In this document: piece after piece, positions 1-10,545 of the stretch
Layout of the letters: every line of letters starts with the position of its first letter
Numbering within the stretch: position 1 is the first letter of the stretch
Origin: Saccharum officinarum
Taxonomy: Eukaryota; Streptophyta; Magnoliopsida; Poales; Poaceae
NCBI GenBank assembly: GCA_020631735.1
Contig: CM036158.1
Coordinates: 85,933,421 to 85,997,420, forward strand
Direction of reading: 5' to 3'
Length of the DNA: 64,000 nucleotides
Position numbers and translations under genes: made by a program
Notes under the pieces: model-generated
Told to the model about the DNA's origin: nothing
The model's database searches: none
What the model saw: the letters and a program-made list of their open reading frames with translations, nothing else

Positions 1-689
1 AGCGTTTTCTGTTTTTATTTCTAACTTTTTTCACAAGCTATTCTGGTTCGAGAGGGCATCTGTTCAAATCCCACTCTTTTTTTTCTTTTCTATCAGCAAA
101 CATGCCCGTGCGTTGCAATGGAACTCAGTACGTATAGGAATAAATCTATGTATCATCGCTAGATGTGAGTTGTTCTAACCCATATAAATAAGCGCAGGTC
201 ATGAATCTAGGTCACATACGAGATATGTAGTGCGCAACCCAATACATATTGGAATTAAACTCTGTATTCATCATCGCTAGATGCAAATTGTCCTAACTCG
301 TATGATCATGAATCATGGGTCCGGATCACATACGAGATACGGGGAAACTCTCCACTATTTGGGTAGTCCGGCGAAGATGGACAAAAAAAAAGGTGAAAAG
401 AAATTTTGCCTCTTTAATACTAAAAAATGGTATAGAGTATAGATATTCTAACCTTTTTCATAAGCTCTTTGTATTTTCATTTCTAATATTTTCACAAGCT
501 CAAGCGTTTTCTACTTTCATTTGCACCTTTCTATTTAACTATTTTTATTTCTAACCTTTTCACAAACTGTTCTGGTCCGAAAGGGCGTCGAATTTTTTCT
601 ATTTCTATTTCCAACCGTTTCACAAGCTCTTTGTATTTTCATTAACTCAAGTGTTTTCTATTTTTATTCATGCCTTTCTATTTTTATTT
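1..689. repeat. AT-rich imperfect repeats built on a TTTTTATTTCTAAC/TTTTCACAAGCT motif
   Basis: Variants of 'ttctatttttatttctaac' and 'ttttcacaagctc(tttgta)' recur many times, for example near 10-45, 470-500, 535-570 and 590-650. The same motif resumes beyond the SINE and retrotransposon at 10546-10625, so this was one block before those insertions. No coding sequence is credible: the one 79-codon frame here is low-complexity. It is probably decayed minisatellite-like DNA or the edge of an older transposon. Confidence 0.55.
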
Positions 690-811
690 GCCTACGGTTG
701 CTAGACCAGTTGATCAAGCCTTCGGGTGATGTCCCCCGTGACCGGAGTTCGAATCCTTGGTCAGGCGAATTTTTCTGGTCGGTGGTGTGGAAAAAAAACC
801 CTCTCGCCTGT
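690..811 (+). mobile_element. tRNA-type SINE, 5' half (interrupted)
   Basis: The segment starts GCCTACGG and carries a tRNA-like head. A B-box-like GGAGTTCGAATCC lies at 744-756, and an A-box-like stretch lies near 697-716. The element stops at 811, where the Sirevirus-like element inserted, and resumes at 10384. A 14-bp direct repeat (TTCTATTTTTATTT) flanks the whole SINE at 676-689 and 10546-10559, which fits a SINE target-site duplication. Caution: that motif is common in the flanking AT-rich DNA. Assignment as a grass SINE rests on the B box, the 3' T/A-rich end and general resemblance to known grass SINEs. Confidence 0.6.
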
Positions 812-3275
812 TGAAGGGTCGAGATGGCGGACTAGAGGGGGGTGAATAGTCCTTTCTAAAACTTAAGCGTGTTGGCTAACCAAAACAAATGCGGAATTAA
901 ACTTATCGGTCTAGCCAAGACTTCACCCCTCTAACTAAGTTCACAAGCAACTCACAAAGACTTTAATTAAGCAACTAAGGTGCTTTCCTTAGCAAGAGCT
1001 CTCCTATTTAATTCTAGAGCAAGGTCACACAAACCTATGCACTAGTACTTTGCAAGCAAGAGGGAGCTCCTACACAATTCTAGTAAGCAAAGCGCACAAA
1101 GCCTAAGCTCACTAGCAAAGCTCAATAACAAGGCAACTAATGCCAAATTAGAGAGCGCAAGTCACTTAGCTACACAAACTAAGCAATGTGACTAACAAGG
1201 TTACACAAACCAAATTAGTCACGCAAGGGGAAGCTTCTAGCTACACGAGCAAGAAGACAACTAGCAAGCTACACAAGCAAACTAGTTAAGAGAGCAACTA
1301 CACAAGCACAAGTATATATGAAAGTAAATACAAGCTTGTGTTGTACGAAGGCAAACCACCGAGAAGATGAAGAACAATGTTGACGCGGTGATTTTTCTCC
1401 CGAGGTTCACTTGGTTGCCACCAAGCTACGTCCCCGTTGTGTCGACCAACACTTCGTGGTTCGGCGGCTAATCGGTCACACACCGAGCCTCTCAAAAGGC
1501 ACCGCAAGAACCCACCATAAAGTGTGGTAGCTCAATGACACGCTCAACTAGAGTTGCTCTTCGCGATCCCCGCGGGGTGAGCACAATCCCCCTCACAAAG
1601 CTTCTCCGGAGCCTCGCACAATCTTCTTGCGAGCTTCGACGGAGCCACAAGCCACCAAGCCGTCTAGGAGGTGGCAACCTCCAAGAGTAACAAGCACCAC
1701 CGGCTTGCAACACGATCACCTAGTGCCACACGATGCAATCTCTCAAAGCAACGCACTAGAATCGCTCTCTCACTCGATCCGATGAGCACTATCAAGCATG
1801 AGTGAGTTAGATGGCTCCCAAGCACTACCACACAAGTCACAAAGACTATAGTGTGCTCAGCTACTGGCCATGGCCGGCCAAGGCATCTATTTATAACCCC
1901 ACGGTCAAATAGAGCCGTTACCCCTTCACTGGGTCGTTTTCGGGATGACCGGACGCGCCGGTCGTAACTGACCGGACGCGCTCAGCCGCGTCCGATCCTC
2001 CAACGGTCACTGACCCCAACGGTCAAAACAACGACCGGACGCGCTTCTCAAAATGACCGGACGCGCCGGTCCCGATGACCGGACGTGCTGGTCCAACTGA
2101 CCGGACGCGCCGATCGAACAACGGCTAACTACGAAGCAACGACCGGACGCGCCCCTGGCAACGACCGGACGCGCTGCTGACGACCGGACGCGCTGGTCCC
2201 GAGAATGACCGGACGCGCTGGTCGCCTGAGCAGCGCTCAATGAAACAACGACCGGACGCGCTGAAGAAACATGACCGGACGCGACAGTGCCAGCGTCCGG
2301 TTATAGTCCAGTAAGCTCCCTGAACGACCGGACGCGTCCGATCATCAGTGACCGGACGCGCCTCGCGTCCGATCATCGAACTGAAAAACACGCAGACACT
2401 GAACACTGACCGGACGCGTCCGGTCATGCAAGGACCACGTCCGGTTCAGCGTCCGGTCACCTCTGTGACCTCCGTTCACCTCCGTTTCTTTTCCGGACTT
2501 CCGGCGTAGTGGAAAATAATCATTTCAACTTCTCGAAAACGCCTGAATCCCGCGCTCGCAAGCTCGGCGGGAGGGAGAGAGGAACCCAAACCCTCTCTAC
2601 CACTCAAACTTTATCGCCTTCGTAAATGTGCCAACACCAACAAGTGATCACCACCTTGTGCACGTGTGTTAGCATTTTCATAATCATTTTACCGAAGGAG
2701 TTAACCACTCAACTTGCCACGCCACTCGATCCTAGCAACGATGCATAGTTAGATCACACGAGTGGCACTAGATGACCGATATGCAAACAAGTTTGCCCCT
2801 CTTGATAGTACGGCCATCTATCCTAAACCCGGTCATAAACTTCTCTACACACCTATGACCGGTGAAATGGAAATGCCCTAGGTTATACCTCTGCCTTGCG
2901 CATTCCACTCCATCTCCTCCGTTGTTGATGCAACACATGCACCAACCATATCACAAATGATATGATTCACTTCATATCATCACGTGATCGTATTGGTTCA
3001 TCGATCTTGACCTCACTTGCTCTTTACCGTTGCCTCGGTCCTTCGGTGCCAAGCCATCACACAACTTGCCCTTCACCCTAGCAACCGGTCCATCAAGCCA
3101 AGCCTCATCTTGATCTTCTTCACCTTGGTCACATGACTCCATGTCATGTCTCATATGCAATGAGCTCCTTCATGACACCATCACCTGTGGACTAATCTCC
3201 TGTGTATCTCACATAACCACATATTAGTCCACCTAAGTTGTCACTCAATTACCAAAACCAAACAAGGACCTTTCA
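812..3275 (-). repeat. 3' LTR of the first Sirevirus-like element (longer than its 5' partner)
   Basis: The portion 812-2636 matches 8554-10378 almost base for base. The adjoining 2637-3275 has no counterpart in the 5' LTR, but it begins TGAAAGGTCC on the minus strand directly after the polypurine tract, as a Sirevirus LTR start should. I therefore read the full 3' LTR as 2464 bp, TGAAAGG...CCCTTCA. It contains about 15 copies of GACCGGACGCG between 1940 and 2430. A minus-strand TATAAATAG core lies at 1887-1895. Confidence 0.75.
1887..1895 (-). promoter_or_regulatory. TATA box in the 3' LTR
   Basis: The minus strand reads TATAAATAG. The same box lies at 9629-9637 in the 5' LTR. A TATA of this form inside a long LTR marks the likely U3/R region, with transcription running toward lower coordinates. 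Confidence 0.5.
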
Positions 3276-3289
3276 ATCTCCCCCTTTTT
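3276..3289 (-). promoter_or_regulatory. Polypurine tract of the first element
   Basis: The minus strand reads AAAAAGGGGGAGAT, immediately before the LTR start TGAAAGG. This is the usual plus-strand primer site of Sireviruses. Four further CTCCCCCT boxes (minus AGGGGGAG) lie at 3418-3425, 3854-3861, 4042-4049 and 4237-4244. That matches the multiple-PPT arrangement reported for Sireviruses. Confidence 0.7.
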
Positions 3290-6200
3290 GGTAATTGATG
3301 ACAACTCTACAAAGATATGGAAATTAAGTTCCTTTGGACTTTATGCCACTTATCCAATATTTAAGCTCTATGTTAGAATTTGGATAAGCATCATAAAATC
3401 CAACTTGGTAGTGATAACTCCCCCTACATATGTGCTCAAATGGTTTGGTTTCAAGCTTACACATATGCATAAATATGAAATTTGTGGGAGGGTTAGCACT
3501 ACTAAGTGATGCTAAGGTGTATAGAATAAACCTTTGTAGCTCGCTACCAATTAGTAGCTTGATACCATTTGAAAATCACAAGTTTGCCATCATCCTTAGC
3601 ATCATGAGTAGCTAGACATCAAAAACACTAGAAACCCCGTGAGATCAACATTATAAGCAAGGTTCTAGTTTTTGCATGATAATCACAAGTCTAGCTAACA
3701 TCCTATGCATGCTAGTTATCAAATCATCATTCAAGTTCTATAACTAGCATACACCACACAAGCATGCATATTGAATTTAAGAACTTATGCAATGCAAGCA
3801 AGCACATGAATTATGCACATATCAAATGTAATCAATCAAAGTTCATGAGCTTGCTCCCCCTACTTGTGTGCTTTCTTTGTCCAAGAATGTTTGATCCCCT
3901 TACATTTTTCAATGTTACTCCCTCTTTGTCCATGTTCATGTCCAATCTTTCCAATCTCTCCCCAAAGCTCAAAAAGTTTTATGTCCAATCTTTCCAATCT
4001 CTCCCCAAAGCTCAAAAAGCTTTCATATCTTTGTCCAACTTCTCCCCCTTTGTCATCAATTTTCATAAAAGGTGTTCTTCTCAATTGATACAAAGGCTTG
4101 TATTTGGGGTAGATGGTTGAGACTGGAATATTGTATTTTTGATGGACATTACCACATATGTTGGAATGATAAACTTTATGGTTGCTCTTGAGATTCCACA
4201 TAGGATCTTTGACCTTGATACCAATTGGTGGGGCTCCTCCCCCTATGTCATAGCATGTGTCATTCACTTGAGATACCACTTGGAGATGAGGGTAGCATTT
4301 CTTGATTTGATCACTTAAGGTTGAGGATCACTTGTGAAACCATCGTCTTGCATGAATGATACCACGTGAAGATACCATGAGTAGGAATGTGATACCATTT
4401 GAAAGAATTTTCTAGTATGGATTCACTTTGAAGGATTTGACAACAATATTCACTTCTTGAACATTTTCTATCTTCATGAGTACCACTTGTAAGATATCAT
4501 TTGTAGATCATGATCTAGACACCACTAGTGAATAGCACTTGGAAGATCAATTTGAGTCTAGATATCACTTGAAACAAACTAGATATCCATTTTCATTGTT
4601 GTCTTGTGCTTGTACTCTTATCATTGACATGAGCTTCTTGTATGACTTGAACTATGTTGATTTGCCTAAGATTCCAAGTCCGTTTGATCCAATGACAAGC
4701 TTCTTCACACCTCATGCTAAGGGTTATCTTGCCAATGTTGTACTTATCACTTATTAGCAATCCAAACTAGATCAAGTACTTGGGTTCACTAGCTCATGAA
4801 CGAATTCATACAAATACCACTAGATCATTTTAATCAATTCAAGCAATAGTGGTAGGCTATGAATTTAAACATTTCATTTGTTATGCATGATCCTAGTAAG
4901 CATGTACTATATGCACTAATCGCATACTAGTAAGAGATGAAATGATCATGCACATTGCAATGATACCTTTGTTATGTTGGAGTAGAGGATAGTCACATAG
5001 ATTCCAATTCATTACTCCAATAGCAATGTGAAGTCCAATTTATGAGCTTGGTGAAGACCAATCATCATAGATAAATCCATTCTTCACCCATATAAAATGA
5101 AAACCACTTATGATCAAGTGCACTATCTCTTGAGTTGTGGTTGGCTTGCTTCATCTTTTTGATCAATGCTTGCATGAGAGAACTACTTAGAATACCACTT
5201 GAAATATTTGACCAGCTCTCTTTTGGGTGTTGCTTGCTTTTCTTGATCAATCCTTTTGATTGCTTCAACTAAGCATCACAAGTTCCTCGGATCATCACTT
5301 CCATGTTAGCCTTCCAAGTCCCAAACTTGGTTTCACCTACACACGGCGGCAAGCCCCTCACTAGGGAGAAGTGACCCTTCTCCAAAGAACCACTCTTGAT
5401 ACTCACTTGAAATGATATAGTTTGATTGATCCAAATGATGAACTCAATCTTGATGAATAATCGTTAAATCTTCATTTGAGTCCAACTCTTTCTACTTGTT
5501 TAAGTCCTTTTCTTTCTACCAAATGATCTCCAATTATCATTAGAACTTAAACTTCATCTTCATCTTAAGTTTGATCTTGATCTTTAAATTTGAGTACTAA
5601 ACATGTATACCAAGTACATTCCACAATCAAATGTTCTTATACTCATTGCTTTTCATGCTTCTAGATCAATACAAAACCAAACTCAGGTACCTCAACCACT
5701 TATAAACATGTTTCCAACTTGAGGACCTTTCAATCAAAGTGACTCTATATTAATCCAATGATTGTCACTTTTCTGGCAGATTCTGTACCCTTCAAAGAAT
5801 AATTCATATCTCCAAATGTACAGATCTAAATGCCATAAAATTTGGTGGAGATGTGCTTCACTAAGTCATATAGCAACTGTAAAAATTTGAACTTCTTTTG
5901 ACTTCTAGATTGCTACTAGATTTCAAATCTTCCACCACTGCTACATGCTGAAAACTGCTGCACTATAGCTGACAAGATGCACTCCAAAACCGAAGCATCT
6001 CTTATCCACTTCTCATGAAATTTCTACAGCATCTTCTTTCATAAGTGTAGAGCATGTATACCAAATTTCAAGCCAATCCAAATAGATTTGATCACTCAAA
6101 TATGGCTAAGATCACTGCTAGCTCAGATTTTTAATGTAGGACAGATTTCAATACATGAGCTATTCTTCATCAAATATGAATCAAACTTGAAACTAACTTG

Positions 6201-6645
6201 TTTAAATACTTTCACAAGACATATATCCATTCAATCCACTTACTAAATATCATCTCATGAATTTATTCAACACAAACCAATCCAAACTTGATTACTAAGC
6301 TTTTAATCCATTCAAACATCTCATAGCAAGCAACATTGCATATATATCCAATTCAATCAACTCATATGCACCCAAATGAAATAATCAACAAGAGATATAC
6401 CTTGGTTAGATCATGATTATTCATAGCAAGCTTTCAACTTGAATATTTGCAAGCCATCAAATATGATTCCAAATCACCACAACTTTGATTATTGCACTTG
6501 TATGTTGTAGTACTTTGGACTTCACTTATTTTGACTTGGCATTAGGATTGGATATGCATTGAGCTTCATAACTTGACTCAATATATAATGAACAAAATGA
6601 AACCATTTGAATCAAGCCTCCAATGCCGATGGTACCTATAAACAA
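3290..6645 (-). other. Non-coding internal region of the first element
   Basis: This stretch lies between gag and the 3' LTR and has no long frame on either strand, so pol is absent. It contains the extra PPT-like boxes and at least nine variants of GATACCACTTGAA, the U5/PBS-junction sequence read on the plus strand, between 3561 and 5410. Within it, 3951-3968 and 3983-4000 belong to a local tandem repeat (TCCAATCTTTCCAATCTC). Confidence 0.7.
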
Positions 6646-8502
6646 TCATCCACTCTTCGATGGTACCCAAACTAGTTTGGGTCCTCTCAAATTAGGAGCA
6701 ACATACTTAGGCAAAGCCTTAGTATGGTTAGCGGGATGTTTTGCAATTCTAACCAATGAGGTACCATTGCCATCTTTTCTAAGCATATTAGTATCATCAA
6801 TTGAACTAGGCTTAGAATTCTCACCTAGGGGACATGAATGTGCCATGTGTCCCCTTTTCCGGCATGAGTAGCAACTTCTCTTAGATTGAGCCTTTTCTTC
6901 CTTGCTCATATGTTGCTTCTCATTGCCTTGCCTCTCACGAGTTGCTTGAGCCTTCTTCTCAAGCTTGGTAGGACACCCCGAGGCGAAGTGTCCCTTATCT
7001 CCACATTTGAAGCACTTGATGTGAGCATGTATTTTCTTCTCATCTTGATTCTTGCTCATCATCTTGACATCTTGAATTTGCATTGGATGTCTTGCTCTTC
7101 CACCCCTTCTTGTTTTCTTCTTCTTTATCATCAAGTCACTAACATCTTCGTGATTGATCTTGACTTTAGCTTGGGGCTTTGCTTTTGGCTCAACTTGAGA
7201 CTTCTTGGTAGGGCAACACTTGGCAATATGTCCCACTTCATGGCATTGGTAGCACATGAGTTGGGATAGCTTCTTTGCATCTTGCTTCTTCATAATCTTG
7301 CCCTTGCTCTTGTTGTAGCCAATACCACTCTTATCACCATATCTTCTTTGATTGGTCATGATATGCTCAATGGCGATTTTAGAGTTGTAGCACCTCTCCA
7401 ACTTGTTGCTCAAATTCTTCACTTCACTTTTGAGCTCATTGTTCTCCTTCAAAAGGTTAGTCTCACAAGACATAGAAGTAGAACAAGCATCTAATTGTGA
7501 AGAACATGGCATATCTAATAAATCATCACAAGAGGTGGATACATGCTTCTTGCCTACATCACAAGGGTTAGTAATATGTGATTGATCATTTGACCCAAAT
7601 GATGAGCTCTCACTAGATTTAGTTTCTTCATTAGAAAGCTTCTTAGTGAGTAAGGCATGTTCTTGTACCAAGTTATCATGAGCAACACTAAGTTCCTCAT
7701 GAGTCAATTTTAGCTCCTCATGTGAATAAGTAGTAACATAAAGTAGATGCTTTTGTTGTTCACATGTGGTCTTTAGAAAAGAGTTTTCCTTTTCCAATTT
7801 ACTTGCTTTTTCCATTTCTCTTTTTAAGGCTCTTGAGAGTTTATAAAGAAGCTCAAAATTTGGATCATCACAATTAACAACAAAACCACCAACATGTATC
7901 TTAGTGTTACCATGTGATGATATTGATGAGCTTGTTGAAGCATCACTCTCATAGCCATCATCTTCACCATCAAGTGTGCATGGAGTAGAATCATTGCTTG
8001 CATCACTTGTGGCATTATCATCATTCTTGTCAAGTGATCTTGTGGCATGATCATCATCATCATCATCACTTGACATTGAGGTGGAGCAATCCTCCACAAT
8101 CACCTCGTTGTGGTCATGCTCAATATCCTCATGTACCTCCATCACTATGTGATCATCCTTCTTGAATTTTCCATCATCCCAAATTGAGGAGCCACAATAG
8201 TGATGCTTGAGCGTCGTCCACATGCTATGTGCACTTGAGAGACCCCTCACCTTGTCAAAAATCTCATCATCTAAAGCTTTGATTAGATAAAACTTAGCTT
8301 GTGCATCAAGTGTTCGGCAATCCTTTTGAGCTTGGGTACGGTTACCACACCCATCCAAGTCATGAGAAAAACCAACAACTATGATCCACCAAAACTTAGG
8401 GCCAAGAGCACGAAAATGATCAAGCATGTGATTTTTCCACCGTGCATAGTGAGTGCCATCAAAAATGTGTTCTACACAATCATCTAGCCCATAAGTCGCC
8501 AT
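6646..8502 (-). CDS. gag: Gag polyprotein of a Sirevirus-like retrotransposon
   Basis: This is an intact 618-codon frame beginning 38 bases inside the primer-binding site. Gag forms the cytoplasmic particle that packages element RNA. The N-terminus (residues about 10-110; FDGTHYARWKNHM, then WTTLKHHYCG) looks like the copia-type Gag (UBN2/DUF4219) domain. An acidic, Asp-rich linker follows at about 135-190. A coiled-coil-like stretch lies at about 225-375. Three CCHC zinc knuckles follow: CYQCHEVGHIAKCC, CFKCGDKGHFASGC and CYSCRKRGHMAHSC. Three knuckles and the basic spacers between them are notable. The start is the first Met of the frame and sits where Gag normally starts. With no pol downstream, the protein could still supply particles for related elements. 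Confidence 0.9.
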   Translation of the reverse strand: MATYGLDDCVEHIFDGTHYARWKNHMLDHFRALGPKFWWIIVVGFSHDLDGCGNRTQAQKDCRTLDAQAKFYLIKALDDEIFDKVRGLSSAHSMWTTLKHHYCGSSIWDDGKFKKDDHIVMEVHEDIEHDHNEVIVEDCSTSMSSDDDDDDHATRSLDKNDDNATSDASNDSTPCTLDGEDDGYESDASTSSSISSHGNTKIHVGGFVVNCDDPNFELLYKLSRALKREMEKASKLEKENSFLKTTCEQQKHLLYVTTYSHEELKLTHEELSVAHDNLVQEHALLTKKLSNEETKSSESSSFGSNDQSHITNPCDVGKKHVSTSCDDLLDMPCSSQLDACSTSMSCETNLLKENNELKSEVKNLSNKLERCYNSKIAIEHIMTNQRRYGDKSGIGYNKSKGKIMKKQDAKKLSQLMCYQCHEVGHIAKCCPTKKSQVEPKAKPQAKVKINHEDVSDLMIKKKKTRRGGRARHPMQIQDVKMMSKNQDEKKIHAHIKCFKCGDKGHFASGCPTKLEKKAQATRERQGNEKQHMSKEEKAQSKRSCYSCRKRGHMAHSCPLGENSKPSSIDDTNMLRKDGNGTSLVRIAKHPANHTKALPKYVAPNLRGPKLVWVPSKSG

Positions 8503-8539
8503 CCTCTTGGGTCGGTGAAGACCGCAAATGAGAGACCCG

Positions 8540-8551
8540 GCTCCGATACCA
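8540..8551 (-). promoter_or_regulatory. Primer-binding site (initiator tRNA-Met)
   Basis: The minus strand reads TGGTATCGGAGC, two bases (AG) after the 5' LTR end. The usual plant sequence is TGGTATCAGAGC, so there is one change. This fixes element orientation and the LTR/internal boundary. Confidence 0.85.
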
Positions 8552-8553
8552 CT

Positions 8554-10378
8554 TGAAGGGTCGAGATGGCGGACTAGAGGGGGGTGAATAGTCCTTTCTA
8601 AAACTTAAGCGTGTTGGCTAACCAAAACAAATGCGGAATTAAACTTATCGGTCTAGCCAAGACTTCACCCCTCTAACTAAGTTCACAAGCACCTCACAAA
8701 GACTTTAATTAAGCAACTAAGGTGCTTTCCTTAGCAAGAGCTCTCCTATTTAATTCTAGAGCAAGGTCACACAAACCTATGCACTAGTACTTTGCAAGCA
8801 AGAGGGAGCTCCTACACAATTCTAGTAAGCAAAGCGCACAAAGCCTAAGCTCACTAGCAAAGCTCAATAACAAGGCAACTAATGCCAAATTAGAGAGCGC
8901 AAGTCACTTAGCTACACAAACTAAGCAATGTGACTAACAAGGTTACACAAACCAAATTAGTCACGCAAGGGGAAGCTTCTAGCTACACAAGCAAGAAGAC
9001 AACTAGCAAGCTACACAAGCAAACTAGTTAAGAGAGCAACTACACAAGCACAAGTATATATGAAAGTAAATACAAGCTTGTGTTGTACGAAGGCAAACCA
9101 CCGAGAAGATGAAGAACAATGTTGACGCGGTGATTTTTCTCCCGAGGTTCACTTGGTTGCCACCAAGCTACGTCCCCGTTGTGTCGACCAACACTTCGTG
9201 GTTCGACGGCTAATCGGTCACACACCGAGCCTCTCAAAAGGCACCGCAAGAACCCACCATAAAGTGTGGTAGCTCAATGACACGCTCAACTAGAGTTGCT
9301 CTTCGCGATCCCCGCGGGGTGAGCACAATCCCCCTCACAAAGCTTCTCCGGAGCCTCGCACAATCTTCTTGCGAGCTTCGACGGAGCCACAAGCCACCAA
9401 GCCGTCTAGGAGGTGGCAACCTCCAAGAGTAACAAGCACCACCGGCTTGCAACACGATCACCTAGTGCCACACGATGCAATCTCTCAAAGCAACGCACTA
9501 GAATCGCTCTCTCACTCGATCCGATGAGCACTATCAAGCATGAGTGAGTTAGATGGCTCCCAAGCACTACCACACAAGTCACAAAGACTATAGTGTGCTC
9601 AGCTACCGGTCATGGCCGGCCAAGGCATCTATTTATAACCCCACAGTCAAATAGAGCCGTTACCCCTTCACTGGGTCGTTTTCGGGATGACCGGACGCGC
9701 CGGTCGTAACTGACCGGACGCGCTCAGCCGCGTCCGATCCTCCAACGGTCACTGACCCCAACGGTCAAAACAACGACCGGACGCGCTTCTCAAAACGACC
9801 GGACGCGCCGGTCCCGATGACCGGACGCGCTGGTCCAACTGACCGGACGCGCCGATCGAACAACGGCTAACTACGAAGCAACGACCGGACGCGCCCCTGG
9901 CAACGACCGGACGCGCTGCTGACGACCGGACGCGCTGGTCCCGAGAATGACCGGACGCGCTGGTCGCCTGAGCAGCGCTCAATGAAACAACGACCGGACG
10001 CGCTGAAGAAACATGACCGGACGCGACAGTGCCAGCGTCCGGTTATAGTCCAGTAAGCTCCCTGAACGACCGGACGCGTCCGATCATCAGTGACCGGACG
10101 CGCCTCGCGTCCGATCATCGAACTGAAAAACACGCAGACACTGAACACTGACCGGACGCGTCCGGTCATGCAAGGACCACGTCCGGTTCAGCGTCCGGTC
10201 ACCTCTGTGACCTCCGTTCACCTCCGTTTCTTTTCCGGACTTCCGGCGTAGTGGAAAATAATCATTTCAACTTCTCGAAAACGCCTGAATCCCGCGCTCG
10301 CAAGCTCGGCGAGAGGGAGAGAGGAACCCAAACCCTCTCTACCGCTCAAACTTCATCGCCTTCGTAAATGTGCCAACA
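8554..10378 (-). repeat. 5' LTR of the first element (lacks the first 639 bases of the 3' LTR)
   Basis: It is 1825 bp and begins TGTTGGCAC on the minus strand, ending CCCTTCA. The left part of the 3' LTR (TGAAAGGTCC..., 2637-3275) is absent, yet the 5-bp TSD directly abuts TGTTGG at 10379. The GACCGGACGCG array and the TATA box (9629-9637) are retained. Confidence 0.85.
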
Positions 10379-10383
10379 CCTGT

Positions 10384-10545
10384 CCCGCGTTCCCAAAGCA
10401 CAGGTAAAATGGACCGGTTTCCTCACCGGGTAACGGGCCCTGTGTGCGCGGGGCATGAGGTTCGGGAATTTTCTCGGACTGGGTGAGAAGTCCTCTGCCT
10501 TAAGCTAAAATAGCTCGGGGGTGTCTACCCCGTAGCCTGATTTTT
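10384..10545 (+). mobile_element. tRNA-type SINE, 3' half
   Basis: This continues the SINE from 811, with CCCGCGTTCCCAAAGCAC followed by GGGTAACGGGCCC, and ends GTAGCCTGATTTTTT. Joining 'ctctcgcctgt' to 'cccgcgttcc' across one copy of the TSD gives an uninterrupted element of about 285 bp. Confidence 0.6.

Larger units (their letters stand above)
812..10378 (-). mobile_element. Young non-autonomous Sirevirus-like (Ty1/copia) LTR retrotransposon with gag only
   Basis: On the minus strand the order is 5' LTR (10378-8554), PBS, gag, about 3.4 kb of non-coding DNA, PPT and 3' LTR. A perfect 5-bp target-site duplication CCTGT lies at 807-811 and 10379-10383. Removing the element rejoins a SINE. 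The shared 1825-bp LTR portions differ at only about a dozen sites by eye (under 1%), so insertion was recent. There is no protease, integrase or reverse transcriptase frame: only gag is intact. Pol must therefore have come from another Sirevirus. Features typical of Sireviruses are the initiator-Met PBS, several PPT-like boxes and CpG-rich palindromic arrays in the LTR. Confidence 0.88.

Noticed and set aside
735..790. Possible tRNA gene around GGAGTTCGAATCC
   Set aside because: Only the promoter-like boxes are present without a cloverleaf. It is part of the SINE.
1298..2427. Several minus-strand frames repeated at 9040-10169
   Set aside because: They lie in the two LTRs and arise from the CpG-rich repeat array; no protein family.
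1940..2450. CRISPR-like regularly spaced repeats
   Set aside because: Spacing is irregular, the motif is palindromic and CpG-rich, and the genome is plant nuclear; it is an LTR array.
3764..4279. Frames of 118 and 139 codons on opposite strands
   Set aside because: Low-complexity sequence in the non-coding part of the retrotransposon, with a local tandem repeat; no domain.
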